Both the position numbers and the translations under genes were made by a program. Under the pieces are notes generated by a model that was not told where the DNA came from, searched no databases, and saw nothing but the letters and a program-made list of their open reading frames with translations. DNA of 64,000 nt, taken from positions 12,303 to 76,302 of the forward strand of contig CAYXDO010000034.1 of assembly GCA_964463485.1 (NCBI GenBank), read 5' to 3'. Each line of letters starts with the position of its first letter. Positions within the stretch are counted from its first letter, which is position 1. Below are positions 55,827 to 64,000 of this stretch, in pieces. The DNA comes from CAYXDO01 sp964463485 (GTDB taxonomy: Bacteria > Myxococcota > Kuafuiibacteriia > Kuafuiibacteriales > Kuafuiibacteriaceae).

Positions 55827-58800
55827 ATGGTAGTCCACATGGCCAGCACAGCCTACGCTCTGCTGGGCCCGCTCCCTTCGGGTGCCGAGACGCGGGCCTT
55901 CCTCGGCTGCCGAGTCGAAGGCGGGCTGCCTCGTCCGGAGCAGCCCATCGTCGTCATCTGGCTCCCGGAGGACACCACCAAAGACGCCAAGCTCGTGGAG
56001 AGGCTTCAGCGTGAGACCGCGATCGTTCGCGAGCTCGCGCACAAGAACGTCATCCGCGTGCATGGCCTCGAGCGCTTCGAAGGCGGCTGGGCTCGCCTCG
56101 TCGACTTCGCCGACGCCGAGCCTCTATCCCACTTGCTCGAATTGGCCTCCGAGCGGGGACAATCGATCTCCATCAAGCTGGCCGCCAAGATCGTGAGCGA
56201 CGTCTGCTCGGGCGTGCAGTTCGCTCAGGATCACGGCGCTCGAGGCGTACTGAACCGACCCATCGTCCACGGAGCGATCCGGCCCGACACCATCCTCGTC
56301 GGATTCAACGGCCGCGCGATGATTACGGGCTACGGCGCCAGCGTCTTGGCCGCGTCGAGGCCGCGATCGGGCGACCTGCGAGCCTGCTACCTCGCTCCGG
56401 AGCAAATCATCGGCGGGAAAGCTACGGCGAGTGTGGCCACGGACATCTACGGCCTCGGGGCCGTTCTGTACCATCTCATCGCCGGCGAGCCTCCCTTCGC
56501 CGACGCCGCGGACGTGCACTCGGCGATCTTGACCGAGACCCCACGCCCGATCGGCCTGTCGGGACCAGCCGGCGCGCTCGAAGCCATCGCTGCCCGAGCG
56601 ATGTCGCGACGCGGTATCGACCGTTATGGGTCGCCAGCAGAGCTCCTCGGCGACGTCATGGAGGCCGTGGGGAGTGTCGCGACCGACGCCGCCCTGGCTG
56701 GTTTTTTGGACGTCCTCGTCCCAAGAGAGTCCGCGGAACGGAGCGCGCGCTCACAACTCTTGGAGGAGGCTCGCTCGGGCTCCTACACGATCCTGAACCC
56801 GGCCGACCCTGATGACAAAGCAGGCGCGCCACGCAAGGCAGACGACACCGACAAGCCACGTCCGGTCCGAAAAGCGGTCGAGCGTGAGATCACCGTGCGC
56901 GAGCCTGCGCCAGAGGCGAAGACCGCGTTCGATCAACCTTTTGCGCAAGACGATCTCGACGAGGCCTTGGGCTCCTTCGCAGAGGCGCCCGACGAGTCTA
57001 CCGACGCAGGAGAGCCGCGCACCGCGGTCGGCAGCTCCGACTCGGTGACGGCGAGCGAGCCCAGAGTGCCCGAGCGCAGAATGGCTTCGGCCGCAGAAGC
57101 GCTCGCGTCGGCGGCCGCAGCTCTCGCCAAAGTGAGGAGCCCGGCCGACCCTGCGGAGCGCGCCGCCGCGCCGGTGCAACCTTCGAGTCGAGGGATCTCT
57201 GACCTCGAGCTCGAGCCTGGGTTTGGTGAGGAGCGCACCTCGGGGCGATTGCCTCCTCAGGCTCAAAAGCCAGAGCCGACCCGCGACCCCAAGCGAGCGT
57301 TCCTCGAGACGGACCGAATCGCTCGGATTCCAGTGATGAGCTCGAGTCAGGACGCGCGGTCTTCGCCGGAGCCCTACGGATCCGATCGAGCGGAGACGAT
57401 CGCGCGCGAGCCCTTGTCGCGCAATGTGCCGGACGCGAGCGCCCCCGACGAAGCGCCGTTCGAGTTCGCACCGCTGACCCGCGGCGCCGCGCAAATCTCA
57501 CCGGGTGCACCCACGCTCGCACCGGCCCGACCCTCCGAGCCCGTCGCGCCGAGGCTGAGCGCTCCGCCTCCTCCGGGATTCTCGCCTGCGCTCCCGGTGC
57601 CTTCCGCGCTGCCAGCACCCTTCCCTCAAGCTCCGCCAGCCGGGTCTCCTAGCGGTGTCCCGTACCCGGCGCAGGCGACCTATCCTCAGGGCGCGTACCC
57701 ACCCGGCGCGTACCCACCCGGCGCGTACCCACCCGGCGCGTACCCGCCCGGCGCGTACCCACCCGGCGCGTACCCACCCGGNNNNNNNNNNNNNNNNNNN
57801 NNNNNNNNNNNNNNNNNNNNNNNNNNNNNNNNNNNNNNNNNNNNNNNNNNNNNNNNNNNNNNNNNNNNNNNNNNNNNNNNNCCCGGCGCGTACCCACCCG
57901 GCGCGTACCCACCCGGGAGCTATCCGTACTCCCAGCCCGGGGGCTACGCACCGCCTCAGGGCGCGTACCCACCCGGCACGTACCCACCCGGCTTCGCCCC
58001 GGGCGACTTCCAAAGCACCGGAGAGGTGCCGCGGTTCTCTCCGCCTCCGGGTACGGGTGAGTTTGCGCGGTTTCCGGGTACGGGTGAGTTTCCCCGACTC
58101 CCCGGCTCCCCTACGGGTGAGTTCGCTCGAGTTCCTCCTCCGCCCTCGGCCGAATACGTCCGGCTCGCGCCCACCGGAGAGATGCCGCGGCTCGTCCCGC
58201 AGCCCCCGTTCCCCGGGGCCGCGCCGTACCCGCCACCGCCCGGCTACCCGGCCCCCGGCAACTATCTTCCGCCCCCCGGACCCTCGGCGTCTCTCCGTCC
58301 TTCCGCTCCTCCACCCCCGAGGCGCTCCGCTCCGCCGATGCGGCTACCCGCTCCCGTACCCGACGGGGACGTCGTCGACGATCCCTCGGACGTCAGCCAG
58401 ATCCGCCGCGATGGCTCCAGGTTCTTACTCCTCGCAGCGATCGGCCTCACCGTCGGGCTGATCGGCGCCGTCTTGGCCTTCTCCAAAGATCCACCCAAAG
58501 GACTCACCGACGAGCCCGAGCATCGCCCGATCCCCAAAGAGATGCTCGAGGAGGCCATGCGCCGCGCCGACCAGAAGAAGGAGGAGCCCGAGGTCGCCAC
58601 CGAGGTCACGACCGCTGCCGACGCGGGGACCGCCCCCCAAAGTCCAGCTCGCCCGGGTGCGGGCGAGGTCGCCCCGGTGCCCCAAGGGCTCGGCAAGCTC
58701 ACCCTCGACTCGAACCCACCGCTCGACGTCTACGAAGCGGCCAAGAGTCTCGGACGCACGCCGCTCACGGTCAGCCTGCGCGCAGGCAAGCACCAGATCC

Positions 58801-59087
58801 GCTTCACCGACAAGGAGAAGCTCATCAACACCTATCGGACGTACAAAGTCGTCGCTGGCACCGAGCAAAGGGACAACGTCCAGCTTGGCAAGAGCGAGCT
58901 CCGCCTGGAGGCACCTCCGGGATCGCTCGTTCGCCTCAACGGCCGCACTCTCGGAAAAGCGCCGATCGATCCGCAGTCTCTCTACGAGGGTAGCTACGTC
59001 GTGGAAGTCACCCACAACGGCCAGACGTGGACCGAGCGCTTCGATGCGCCGCCTGGCCAGAAAATCAGCTTCAAAGTGAGATTCTGA
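55827..59087 (+). CDS. Pseudokinase with GAYPP repeats, membrane helix and C-terminal PEGA domain
   Basis: A 1086-residue protein (the number depends on the gap). Residues about 5-265 have a protein-kinase fold, but the three key sites are changed: the beta-3 Lys region reads VVIWLPED, the catalytic loop reads HGAIRPDTI with no HRD Asp, and DFG is replaced by TGYGAS. YLAPEQIIGG and DIYGLGAVLYHL keep the fold pattern. A long Pro/Glu/Ala-rich region contains a 15-bp repeat (GAYPP, about 615-700, interrupted by the gap) and TGEFPR-type repeats (about 730-795). A helix (FLLLAAIGLTVGLIGAVLAF, about 866) and a PEGA domain (LTLDSNPPLDVYEAAKSLG, EAPPGSLVRLNG) end the protein. Probably a membrane-linked scaffold or sensor. 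Confidence 0.85.
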   Translation: MVVHMASTAYALLGPLPSGAETRAFLGCRVEGGLPRPEQPIVVIWLPEDTTKDAKLVERLQRETAIVRELAHKNVIRVHGLERFEGGWARLVDFADAEPLSHLLELASERGQSISIKLAAKIVSDVCSGVQFAQDHGARGVLNRPIVHGAIRPDTILVGFNGRAMITGYGASVLAASRPRSGDLRACYLAPEQIIGGKATASVATDIYGLGAVLYHLIAGEPPFADAADVHSAILTETPRPIGLSGPAGALEAIAARAMSRRGIDRYGSPAELLGDVMEAVGSVATDAALAGFLDVLVPRESAERSARSQLLEEARSGSYTILNPADPDDKAGAPRKADDTDKPRPVRKAVEREITVREPAPEAKTAFDQPFAQDDLDEALGSFAEAPDESTDAGEPRTAVGSSDSVTASEPRVPERRMASAAEALASAAAALAKVRSPADPAERAAAPVQPSSRGISDLELEPGFGEERTSGRLPPQAQKPEPTRDPKRAFLETDRIARIPVMSSSQDARSSPEPYGSDRAETIAREPLSRNVPDASAPDEAPFEFAPLTRGAAQISPGAPTLAPARPSEPVAPRLSAPPPPGFSPALPVPSALPAPFPQAPPAGSPSGVPYPAQATYPQGAYPPGAYPPGAYPPGAYPPGAYPPGAYPPXXXXXXXXXXXXXXXXXXXXXXXXXXXXXXXXXXPGAYPPGAYPPGSYPYSQPGGYAPPQGAYPPGTYPPGFAPGDFQSTGEVPRFSPPPGTGEFARFPGTGEFPRLPGSPTGEFARVPPPPSAEYVRLAPTGEMPRLVPQPPFPGAAPYPPPPGYPAPGNYLPPPGPSASLRPSAPPPPRRSAPPMRLPAPVPDGDVVDDPSDVSQIRRDGSRFLLLAAIGLTVGLIGAVLAFSKDPPKGLTDEPEHRPIPKEMLEEAMRRADQKKEEPEVATEVTTAADAGTAPQSPARPGAGEVAPVPQGLGKLTLDSNPPLDVYEAAKSLGRTPLTVSLRAGKHQIRFTDKEKLINTYRTYKVVAGTEQRDNVQLGKSELRLEAPPGSLVRLNGRTLGKAPIDPQSLYEGSYVVEVTHNGQTWTERFDAPPGQKISFKVRF
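57686..57916 (+). repeat. 15-bp in-frame tandem repeat encoding GAYPP, with gap
   Basis: The unit GGCGCGTACCCACCC encodes Gly-Ala-Tyr-Pro-Pro and repeats at least six times before and twice after the 100-N gap. Being a multiple of three it keeps the frame, so copy number changes only the length of the linker. The sequence resembles Pro-Tyr-rich, adhesive-like segments. Confidence 0.9.
57782..57881. other. Assembly gap (100 N) inside the GAYPP repeat
   Basis: A placeholder of exactly 100 undetermined bases. 100 is not a multiple of 3, yet the frame continues on both sides as Pro-Gly-Ala-Tyr, so the real gap length must be different from what is displayed or the frame match is accidental. Confidence 0.98.
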
Positions 59088-59092
59088 AAACG

Positions 59093-61756
59093 GTGAAGTC
59101 GCCGACCCGCGAGCCCCTCGCGACCGAAAGTCGACTCGAGCTCCCTTTCGCCAACTGGTCCGAACAAACTGCGGTTCGGGTGAGTCCCTCCGGCAGCGTC
59201 GAGCTCCTTGGGACCTCGGTGCCAACGTCGTTGAGCGACGCGTTCCGCGCCGGTCTTGGGACCGGACTCGTGGAGCTCGGAGCGCGCTACCCAGACGCCC
59301 GACTCTCCGAAGAGGTCGCCTACTTCCGCGAGCTCGGGCGCGCTTTCGTGGCTCGGGCCTGCGCCATCCCGAACATCGAATCGAATCTGGAAAACCCCGT
59401 CGTCGAGCCACCCGAGGAGCTCTTTGGGACACTCCTCGCCTCGGTCCCGCCCGTTACCGGAGCTGAGTACTTCGGCGCGACGGCGCTCGAGTCAGCTTGG
59501 GCGTCCATGACGACGGCGCTCCGTTCGATTCTAGAGACTCACTCGCTCGAACGATTCCTATCGACCCGAAGCCCGACCTGGAACGTCGTAGGCAGAGTCT
59601 GCTTGCACTTGGCGGAGAATCGCAAGAACCCCGATCGCCCCTTTGCCTTTCTCGCGACCTACGCCCACGACTCATCGAGCGGACGCGCCCAGCATCTGCC
59701 CCTGAAAGACGCGCTCGACCGCTACGCGCGTTCGAAGGCTGATTTGCTGCGCCTGCTGAGCCCGATCTCGAAGGCCGCGGAGCGAAGCTCGCTGATTCGG
59801 GAGCTCACCGAGACTGGAGAGATTTATCACCCGCTCGCGTGGACGCCCGAGGAGGCGCACCGCTTTCTCCTCGAGGTCCCGAGCCTGGAGAGCTGCGGCG
59901 TCGTCGTGCGCGTGCCCGATTGGTGGCGTAGGCGCGGAGCTCGCCCCGCGGTCGGAGTGCGGATTGGAGAGGCTAGCGGAAAGGTCGGGTTCGCCGAGAT
60001 GCTCTCGTTCAAGGCGGAGCTCAGCATCGACGGCGAGCCGCTCTCGGCGGCCGAAACCGAAGCTCTCCTGAAATCGACTCACGAGCTCGTCCTCCTTCGC
60101 GGGCGATGGGTCGAGGTCGATCACGAAAAGCTCGCCAGCGTGCTCGATCATTGGCGCCGCTTGGAATCGGAGCGCCCCGACGGACTGAGCTTCCTCGACG
60201 GCATGCGTCTGCTCGCCGGAGCGGGCGACGCCGCAGAGAGCGCCGAGGTCGCCGAATGGACCCGCGTGATTTCGGGAGGCTCGTTGAAGGCCGCGCTCGA
60301 GCGGCTGGAGCGCCCAGGGTCCACGGAGCTTCCTCAGCATGCCGGACTTCGAGCAGTGCTCAGACCCTACCAGCAGGCCGGCCTGAGTTGGCTCCTCACC
60401 CTCGACGAGCTCGGGCTCGGCGGCTGCCTGGCCGACGACATGGGCCTCGGCAAGACCATTCAAGTCATCTCCCTGATGCTGGCCAAAAAGCTCCGCGGGC
60501 CCTCTCGGTCTCTGCTCGTGGTGCCCGCCTCCCTCCTCGGAAATTGGTCGGCCGAGCTCGCCCGATTTGCGCCAAGCCTCTCCGTGCGGATCGCACACGC
60601 CTCGAGCTCCGATCGAGAAGAGTCTGCCGAGGCCGACGTGACGATCACGAGCTACGGCACCCTGCGACGACTGCCGAAGCTGCTGGAGACGAGCTGGGAT
60701 CTGGTCGCCCTCGACGAGGCGCAAGCCATCAAGTCTTCGGGCGCCCTGCAAACTCAGACCGCCAAGAAGCTCAAAGCCAAGACACGCCTCGCGCTCACCG
60801 GGACTCCCGTCGAAAACAGGCTGTCCGATCTGTGGTCGATCTTCGACTTTCTCCAGCCGGGGCTGCTCGGAACCGAGCGCGAGCTGGCGTCGTTGATGAA
60901 ACGGAGCTCCGGGCTCGAAGGGTTCAAGGTGGTTCGAAAGCTCGTCCGACCCTACATCCTTCGCCGCATGAAGACCGATCGGAGCATCATCGACGACCTG
61001 CCCGACAAGACCGAGATGAGCGCTGAGTGTGGACTGAGTCGGGAGCAGGCTGCGCTGTACTCATCGAGCGTGGAGGAGCTCGTGGAGCGGCTTCGGTCCG
61101 CGAGCGGAATTCAGCGGCGGGGGCTCGTCCTTGCGTTCCTCATGCGGTTCAAACAGATCTGTAATCACCCGGCTCAATGGCTCGACGACGGGCGCTATTC
61201 GATCGAGCGCAGCGGTAAGTTCGGTCGGCTGAAGGACCTCTGCGAGGAGATCGCGTCGAAACAGGAGAAGGTCCTCGTGTTCACCCAGTTCAGGTCGATC
61301 ATCCCTGCCCTGAGTGAGCTGCTCGAACCCGTGTTCGGTCGGCCTGGGCTCTCGCTCTCGGGGGAGACTCGGGTGAAGGTGAGGAAGGAGCTCGTCGACG
61401 CCTTCCAGGACGAGCGGGGTGCACCGTTCTTCGTGCTCTCGCTCAAGGCGGGTGGGACGGGCCTCAACCTCACCGCCGCGTCGCACGTGATTCACTTCGA
61501 CCGCTGGTGGAATCCTGCCGTCGAGAACCAAGCGACCGACCGGGCCTTTCGTATCGGGCAGAAGCGTAACGTCTTGGTGCACAAGCTCCGGACCAGAGGG
61601 ACCATCGAAGATCGCATCGACGATCTCATCCGATCAAAACGCGAGCTCGCGGAGACGATTCTGGAGCCTTCGGACGAGGTGAAGCTGACCGAGCTCTCCG
61701 ACGCGGAGCTGCTGAAGCTCGTCTCGCTCGACCTCTCCGCCGTCGTCGACGACTGA
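59093..61756 (+). CDS. SNF2-family ATPase (Swi2/Snf2 helicase-like)
   Basis: An 887-residue protein from GTG 59093, five bases after the pseudokinase stop. The C-terminal half holds the full SNF2 set: LRPYQQAGLSWL, ADDMGLGKTIQ (Walker A, about residue 450), VVPASLLGNW, DEAQAIK (motif II, DEAQ as in many bacterial members), LTGTPVENRLSDLWS, then VLVFTQF, LSLKAGGTGLNLTAA and DRWWNPAVENQATDRAFRIGQ. The N-terminal 400 residues are a bacterial-type SNF2 extension without zinc fingers. It moves along double-stranded DNA and could remodel protein-DNA complexes; no restriction partner is adjacent. Confidence 0.93.
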   Translation: MKSPTREPLATESRLELPFANWSEQTAVRVSPSGSVELLGTSVPTSLSDAFRAGLGTGLVELGARYPDARLSEEVAYFRELGRAFVARACAIPNIESNLENPVVEPPEELFGTLLASVPPVTGAEYFGATALESAWASMTTALRSILETHSLERFLSTRSPTWNVVGRVCLHLAENRKNPDRPFAFLATYAHDSSSGRAQHLPLKDALDRYARSKADLLRLLSPISKAAERSSLIRELTETGEIYHPLAWTPEEAHRFLLEVPSLESCGVVVRVPDWWRRRGARPAVGVRIGEASGKVGFAEMLSFKAELSIDGEPLSAAETEALLKSTHELVLLRGRWVEVDHEKLASVLDHWRRLESERPDGLSFLDGMRLLAGAGDAAESAEVAEWTRVISGGSLKAALERLERPGSTELPQHAGLRAVLRPYQQAGLSWLLTLDELGLGGCLADDMGLGKTIQVISLMLAKKLRGPSRSLLVVPASLLGNWSAELARFAPSLSVRIAHASSSDREESAEADVTITSYGTLRRLPKLLETSWDLVALDEAQAIKSSGALQTQTAKKLKAKTRLALTGTPVENRLSDLWSIFDFLQPGLLGTERELASLMKRSSGLEGFKVVRKLVRPYILRRMKTDRSIIDDLPDKTEMSAECGLSREQAALYSSSVEELVERLRSASGIQRRGLVLAFLMRFKQICNHPAQWLDDGRYSIERSGKFGRLKDLCEEIASKQEKVLVFTQFRSIIPALSELLEPVFGRPGLSLSGETRVKVRKELVDAFQDERGAPFFVLSLKAGGTGLNLTAASHVIHFDRWWNPAVENQATDRAFRIGQKRNVLVHKLRTRGTIEDRIDDLIRSKRELAETILEPSDEVKLTELSDAELLKLVSLDLSAVVDD

Positions 61757-62079
61757 GCGTCGCGAACCCGACCTGCCCTACCACGACCGACGTGGTGTGC
61801 GGCGTTGGGCCCGACGTACCGCTCCGCCAACGCGCACCAGACCTCGCGAAGGTCATTCGTTCGGGCCAACCCACCAGGTTGTCGCGCGCCAGGCGCAACG
61901 GCAGGGTCACCCGAACCAAAGCTCGAACATGCACTCGACTCGCGCGTAATTGTTCGCGCGCTCCGGGAAACTTTCTCCCAACTTCCCAATCGCGACCCGC
62001 TCGACTTCGCGGCACGACCCGTGGAACAGATTCGTTCCATGAACAGCAACTGGAAAAACCTAGGGATAGGAGTTCGGTC
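61757..62079. other. 323-base gene-free stretch before the PA2779-like gene
   Basis: No convincing ORF in either strand; frames here are antisense or GC noise. It contains the palindrome annotated at 62022-62039. It probably holds the promoter of the following small operon. Confidence 0.5.
62022..62039 (+). promoter_or_regulatory. 18-bp inverted repeat upstream of the PA2779-like gene
   Basis: TGGAAC-AGATTC-GTTCCA has perfect 6-bp arms and lies 41-58 bases before the ATG at 62080. GAAC/GTTC arms recall LexA-type boxes, but the 6-base spacing differs from the Gram-positive GAAC-N4-GTTC site. A candidate operator; the regulator is unknown. Confidence 0.4.
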
Positions 62080-62352
62080 ATGGAAACCAAGATCCTCGCC
62101 GCTATCGTTTTCTTGAGTTTGTTGGCCACGCCCAACGCGAAGGCCGACAGTCCAGTCGAAAGCAACGTCCCAACGGCTGTCGTCGATACTCCGTCGTCCC
62201 TCGACAAGGCCGAAGACCAAATTCTTCGAGCGAGGGAAGACCAAAATCAGTCGCTCGAGGCATTCCGAGGAGGTGAGCCAGTCGTCATCGTCATCAGCAC
62301 TACGACCCTGTTGATCGGAGTCATCATTCTCCTGGTCCTCGCGTTGGACTAA
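62080..62352 (+). CDS. PA2779-like small exported membrane protein
   Basis: A 90-residue protein; AGGAG 8-12 bases before the ATG supports this start. It has a signal peptide (METKILAAIVFLSLLATPNAKA), a short polar helix (SLDKAEDQILRAREDQNQSLEAFRGG), and a C-terminal hydrophobic helix (VVIVISTTTLLIGVIILLVLAL). This two-helix layout matches the PA2779 family, which is typically next to a PA2778-type cysteine peptidase, as here (7 bases downstream). Probably anchored in the inner membrane. Confidence 0.7.
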   Translation: METKILAAIVFLSLLATPNAKADSPVESNVPTAVVDTPSSLDKAEDQILRAREDQNQSLEAFRGGEPVVIVISTTTLLIGVIILLVLALD

Positions 62353-62359
62353 ACTGAGC

Positions 62360-62920
62360 ATGACTCGGAGGATCTCAATTCTCCTACTCCTTGCAGGATG
62401 CGCCACTTATGGCGGGTCCGCGCGCCCGATCGAGCGGTCGGACTTGGATCCGGAAGACGGGTGGATCGTCGTGGACCACATTGAGCCCATGAGACAGAAG
62501 GAAAAAGGCGATTGTGGCCCAACGGCTCTGGCGATGGTGCTGAGATACTGGCGATCGAACTCCCAACTCGACCTGGATCCCACAGTCGATCACGCCGCCG
62601 GAGAGCTGCGGGATCTTGCCAAAAGAAAGGGTCTAGCCGCCTATCTGATCAAGGGGAGTGAGCAGGACGTGAAGGAGCAACTCGAGAAGAAGAGGCCGCT
62701 GGTTGCCGGCCTCGTCAAACGAACTCTCGGAGGCCGCGCATCACACTACGAAGTAGTGGCAGGCTACAACGCGATCGACCACCGAGTGGCCACGATAGAT
62801 CCAGGACTTGGACGATGGCTCGTGAACTCCTGGGAGGGTTTCGAGCGAGAATGGGCCCCCGCGGGCAATCTGCTCCTGCTCGTGGCCAGGAGGGTCGACC
62901 CGACGGGTAGTAACGACTGA
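62360..62920 (+). CDS. PA2778-like C39-type cysteine peptidase lipoprotein
   Basis: A 186-residue protein. MTRRISILLLLAGC gives a lipobox Cys14. KEKGDCGPTALAMVLRYW is the active-site Cys block of papain-like C39 domains; GGRASHYEVVAGY gives the His and ATIDPG the Asp. The start follows the PA2779-like stop by 7 bases. PA2778-family members usually add C-terminal TPRs, which are absent here, so this one is the short form. Probably processes or binds a peptide in the periplasm together with the PA2779-like partner. Confidence 0.82.
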   Translation: MTRRISILLLLAGCATYGGSARPIERSDLDPEDGWIVVDHIEPMRQKEKGDCGPTALAMVLRYWRSNSQLDLDPTVDHAAGELRDLAKRKGLAAYLIKGSEQDVKEQLEKKRPLVAGLVKRTLGGRASHYEVVAGYNAIDHRVATIDPGLGRWLVNSWEGFEREWAPAGNLLLLVARRVDPTGSND

Positions 62921-62999
62921 TGAGTTGATTGACACGAGTACGATCGGCCGTTACCTCTTTCAAGGCCGCGTTCGAGAAATCAGGTCGGCGGAGGTGCAT

Positions 63000-63722
63000 A
63001 TGACTCACGACAAAGTTACTCGCGTACTTACCGGCCCCATTGCGGAGGCCAGCCCCCAGACCCAAACCGAATTCATTCACAAGACCTACCAACACCTTGG
63101 TATGGCCATCCTCGGTTTTATGACCATCGAGGCCGCGCTCTTTCAAATACCAGGAATCGAGGAGTTTGTCCGAAGCATGGTCTTCTCGACTCCCGTGGGT
63201 TGGCTCCTCGTGCTAGGAGGCTATATGGTGGTGTCCTGGCTCGCCGAACGATGGGCGCAGAATACCTCCTCCGTGGGCATGCAATACCTCGGCCTTGTCG
63301 TGTTCGTGGTGGCCGAGGCGATCATTTTTCTGCCACTTTTGTGGATGGCCATTTTTCTCACCCAAGACCCATCCATCGTGGGTAACGCCGCACTCATCAC
63401 TTTGGTGATTTTCGGCGGGTTGACGGGCACGGTGCTCCTTTCGAAGAAGGATATGAGTCGGCTGGGCGGATTTCTGCGGATCGCCGGATTCGGGGCGCTC
63501 GGACTCATCGTCGCGAGTGTGATCTTTGGGTTCACATTAGGGACGCTCTTCTCACTCGCAATGGCCGTCTTTGCATGCGGTGCCATCGTGTACGAGACTT
63601 CTAACGTCATTCACCGCTACCGGCCCGGGCAACACGTCGCCGCGGCGATCGCGCTCTTTGCCTCGGTGGCGCTCCTGTTCTGGTACATCGTACGAATTCT
63701 GTTGTCCCTCAATCGCCGTTGA
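63000..63722 (+). CDS. Bax inhibitor-1/YccA family membrane protein
   Basis: A 240-residue protein from ATG 63000 with GGAGG about 6 bases upstream; the longer frame from 62925 lacks such a signal. Seven membrane helices are evident: FIHKTYQHLGMAILGFM at the first, then TPVGWLLVLGGYMVV, YLGLVVFVVAEAIIFLPLL, AALITLVIFGGLTGTVLLSKKDM, IVASVIFGFTLG, LFSLAMAVFACGAIVYETSNVIHRY and a terminal helix. The TYxHLx opening and the YETSNVIHRY block are typical of the family. These proteins are calcium-leak channels or membrane-stress modulators. Confidence 0.9.
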   Translation: MTHDKVTRVLTGPIAEASPQTQTEFIHKTYQHLGMAILGFMTIEAALFQIPGIEEFVRSMVFSTPVGWLLVLGGYMVVSWLAERWAQNTSSVGMQYLGLVVFVVAEAIIFLPLLWMAIFLTQDPSIVGNAALITLVIFGGLTGTVLLSKKDMSRLGGFLRIAGFGALGLIVASVIFGFTLGTLFSLAMAVFACGAIVYETSNVIHRYRPGQHVAAAIALFASVALLFWYIVRILLSLNRR

Positions 63723-63841
63723 CCCAACTCGCGATCAAATGACGATAACTCACTGCCGGCCGCGCAGACCATAGACTCTGGGCTGGCCTTTGGCTTCTAA
63801 CCAGCGCGCGACTAAAATTCGTTCATGTTTTCGGTCGAAGC

Positions 63842-63863
63842 GTTCACAGTTCACGGTGTTCAC
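63842..63863. repeat. Triple GTTCAC direct repeat
   Basis: GTTCAC occurs at 63842-63847, 63849-63854 and 63858-63863, spaced by 1 and 3 bases, in a gene-free end of the window (63723-64000). It could be a regulator-binding cluster for a gene beyond the edge. A frame opening near GTG 63873 stays open to the end of the window but shows no recognisable motif. Confidence 0.35.
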
Positions 63864-64000
63864 GGAATCGTCACGTGACTCACTCCGGCGATGATTTGGG
63901 TGCAGCCGGGCCTGGATCTGAGTGCGCTGCGGGGGAGTTTGTCGAAAAAAGAATAGATAGAACGCGGACTTGCGGCGATCGATCGGTGTGCGACGCGTTG

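Noticed and set aside
7080..61756. A Zorya-type defence system (MotA/MotB plus SNF2 ATPase)
   Set aside because: The SNF2 gene lies about 50 kb from motA/motB. There is no ZorC-like gene, and the MotA-type protein (246 residues) lacks the long C-terminal tail of ZorA. The local partners are a FliF-FliG fusion and envelope proteins instead.
63723..64000. Start of a transposase gene at the right edge
   Set aside because: A short ORF near 63891 and an open frame near 63873 show no transposase motif and no terminal inverted repeat is visible.

Overview
The window reads as chromosomal DNA of a high-GC Gram-negative bacterium, most likely a myxobacterium (Myxococcota, Polyangia-like). Reasons: strong G/C preference at third codon positions, many GTG starts with GTGA/ATGA stop-start overlaps, several Hanks-type Ser/Thr kinases (one a pseudokinase with a PEGA tail), many large secreted lipoproteins with D/S/P-rich linkers, and a C-terminal tag resembling MYXO-CTERM. 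I found no rRNA, tRNA, CRISPR array or intact insertion sequence. Two 100-base runs of N (29427-29526 and 57782-57881) are standard-size assembly gaps, and both fall inside short tandem repeats.

Layout. 1-5465: surface-glycan style genes (end of one probable glycosyltransferase, a family-2 glycosyltransferase, an alkaline-phosphatase-superfamily enzyme, a nucleotidyltransferase, a GT11-like transferase). 5472-6677: nnrS behind two adjacent inverted repeats. 6824-7038: a fragment of an AlbA_2/Schlafen-type domain gene. 7080-17258: a tight six-gene minus-strand operon encoding a giant STAND-like ATPase with TPRs, a FlgO/CsgG-like envelope protein, a TPR lipoprotein, MotA, MotB, and one polypeptide that joins a FliF-like periplasmic domain, a membrane helix and a FliG-like cytoplasmic region. 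17451-25591: a GH57-like lipoprotein coupled to a DprE1-like flavoprotein, a class-III aminotransferase, and a DUF4388/J-like/TPR/HEAT protein. 25788-29742: a Phd/VapC toxin-antitoxin pair, a second STAND-TPR protein with a possible degenerate TIR domain, and a repeat island. 29744-41575: a class A PBP and a set of secreted lipoproteins. 41686-50474: a DHD-containing transferase-like protein, two Ser/Thr kinases, small proteins, a HEAT protein, a VanX-like dipeptidase, mogA and an agmatinase-family enzyme. 50478-63722: an amidohydrolase-TSP3-LTD lipoprotein, an MBL-fold enzyme, the pseudokinase-PEGA protein, a SNF2 ATPase, a PA2779/PA2778-type pair and a Bax inhibitor-1 family protein.

The best candidate for an undescribed system is the 7080-17258 operon. 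It contains the force-generating and rotor parts of a flagellar motor (stator MotA/MotB plus a FliF-FliG fusion) with no filament, rod, hook, export or C-ring (FliM/FliN) gene in the window. It adds two envelope proteins and an 1833-residue NTPase. I infer a stripped-down ion-driven motor used for something other than swimming, with its state sensed or set by the NTPase. The second candidate is the STAND/TIR-like gene with its 13-bp repeat tract, beside a toxin-antitoxin pair; this has the look of a small defence island.

All family assignments come from reading motifs by eye. No database search was run.
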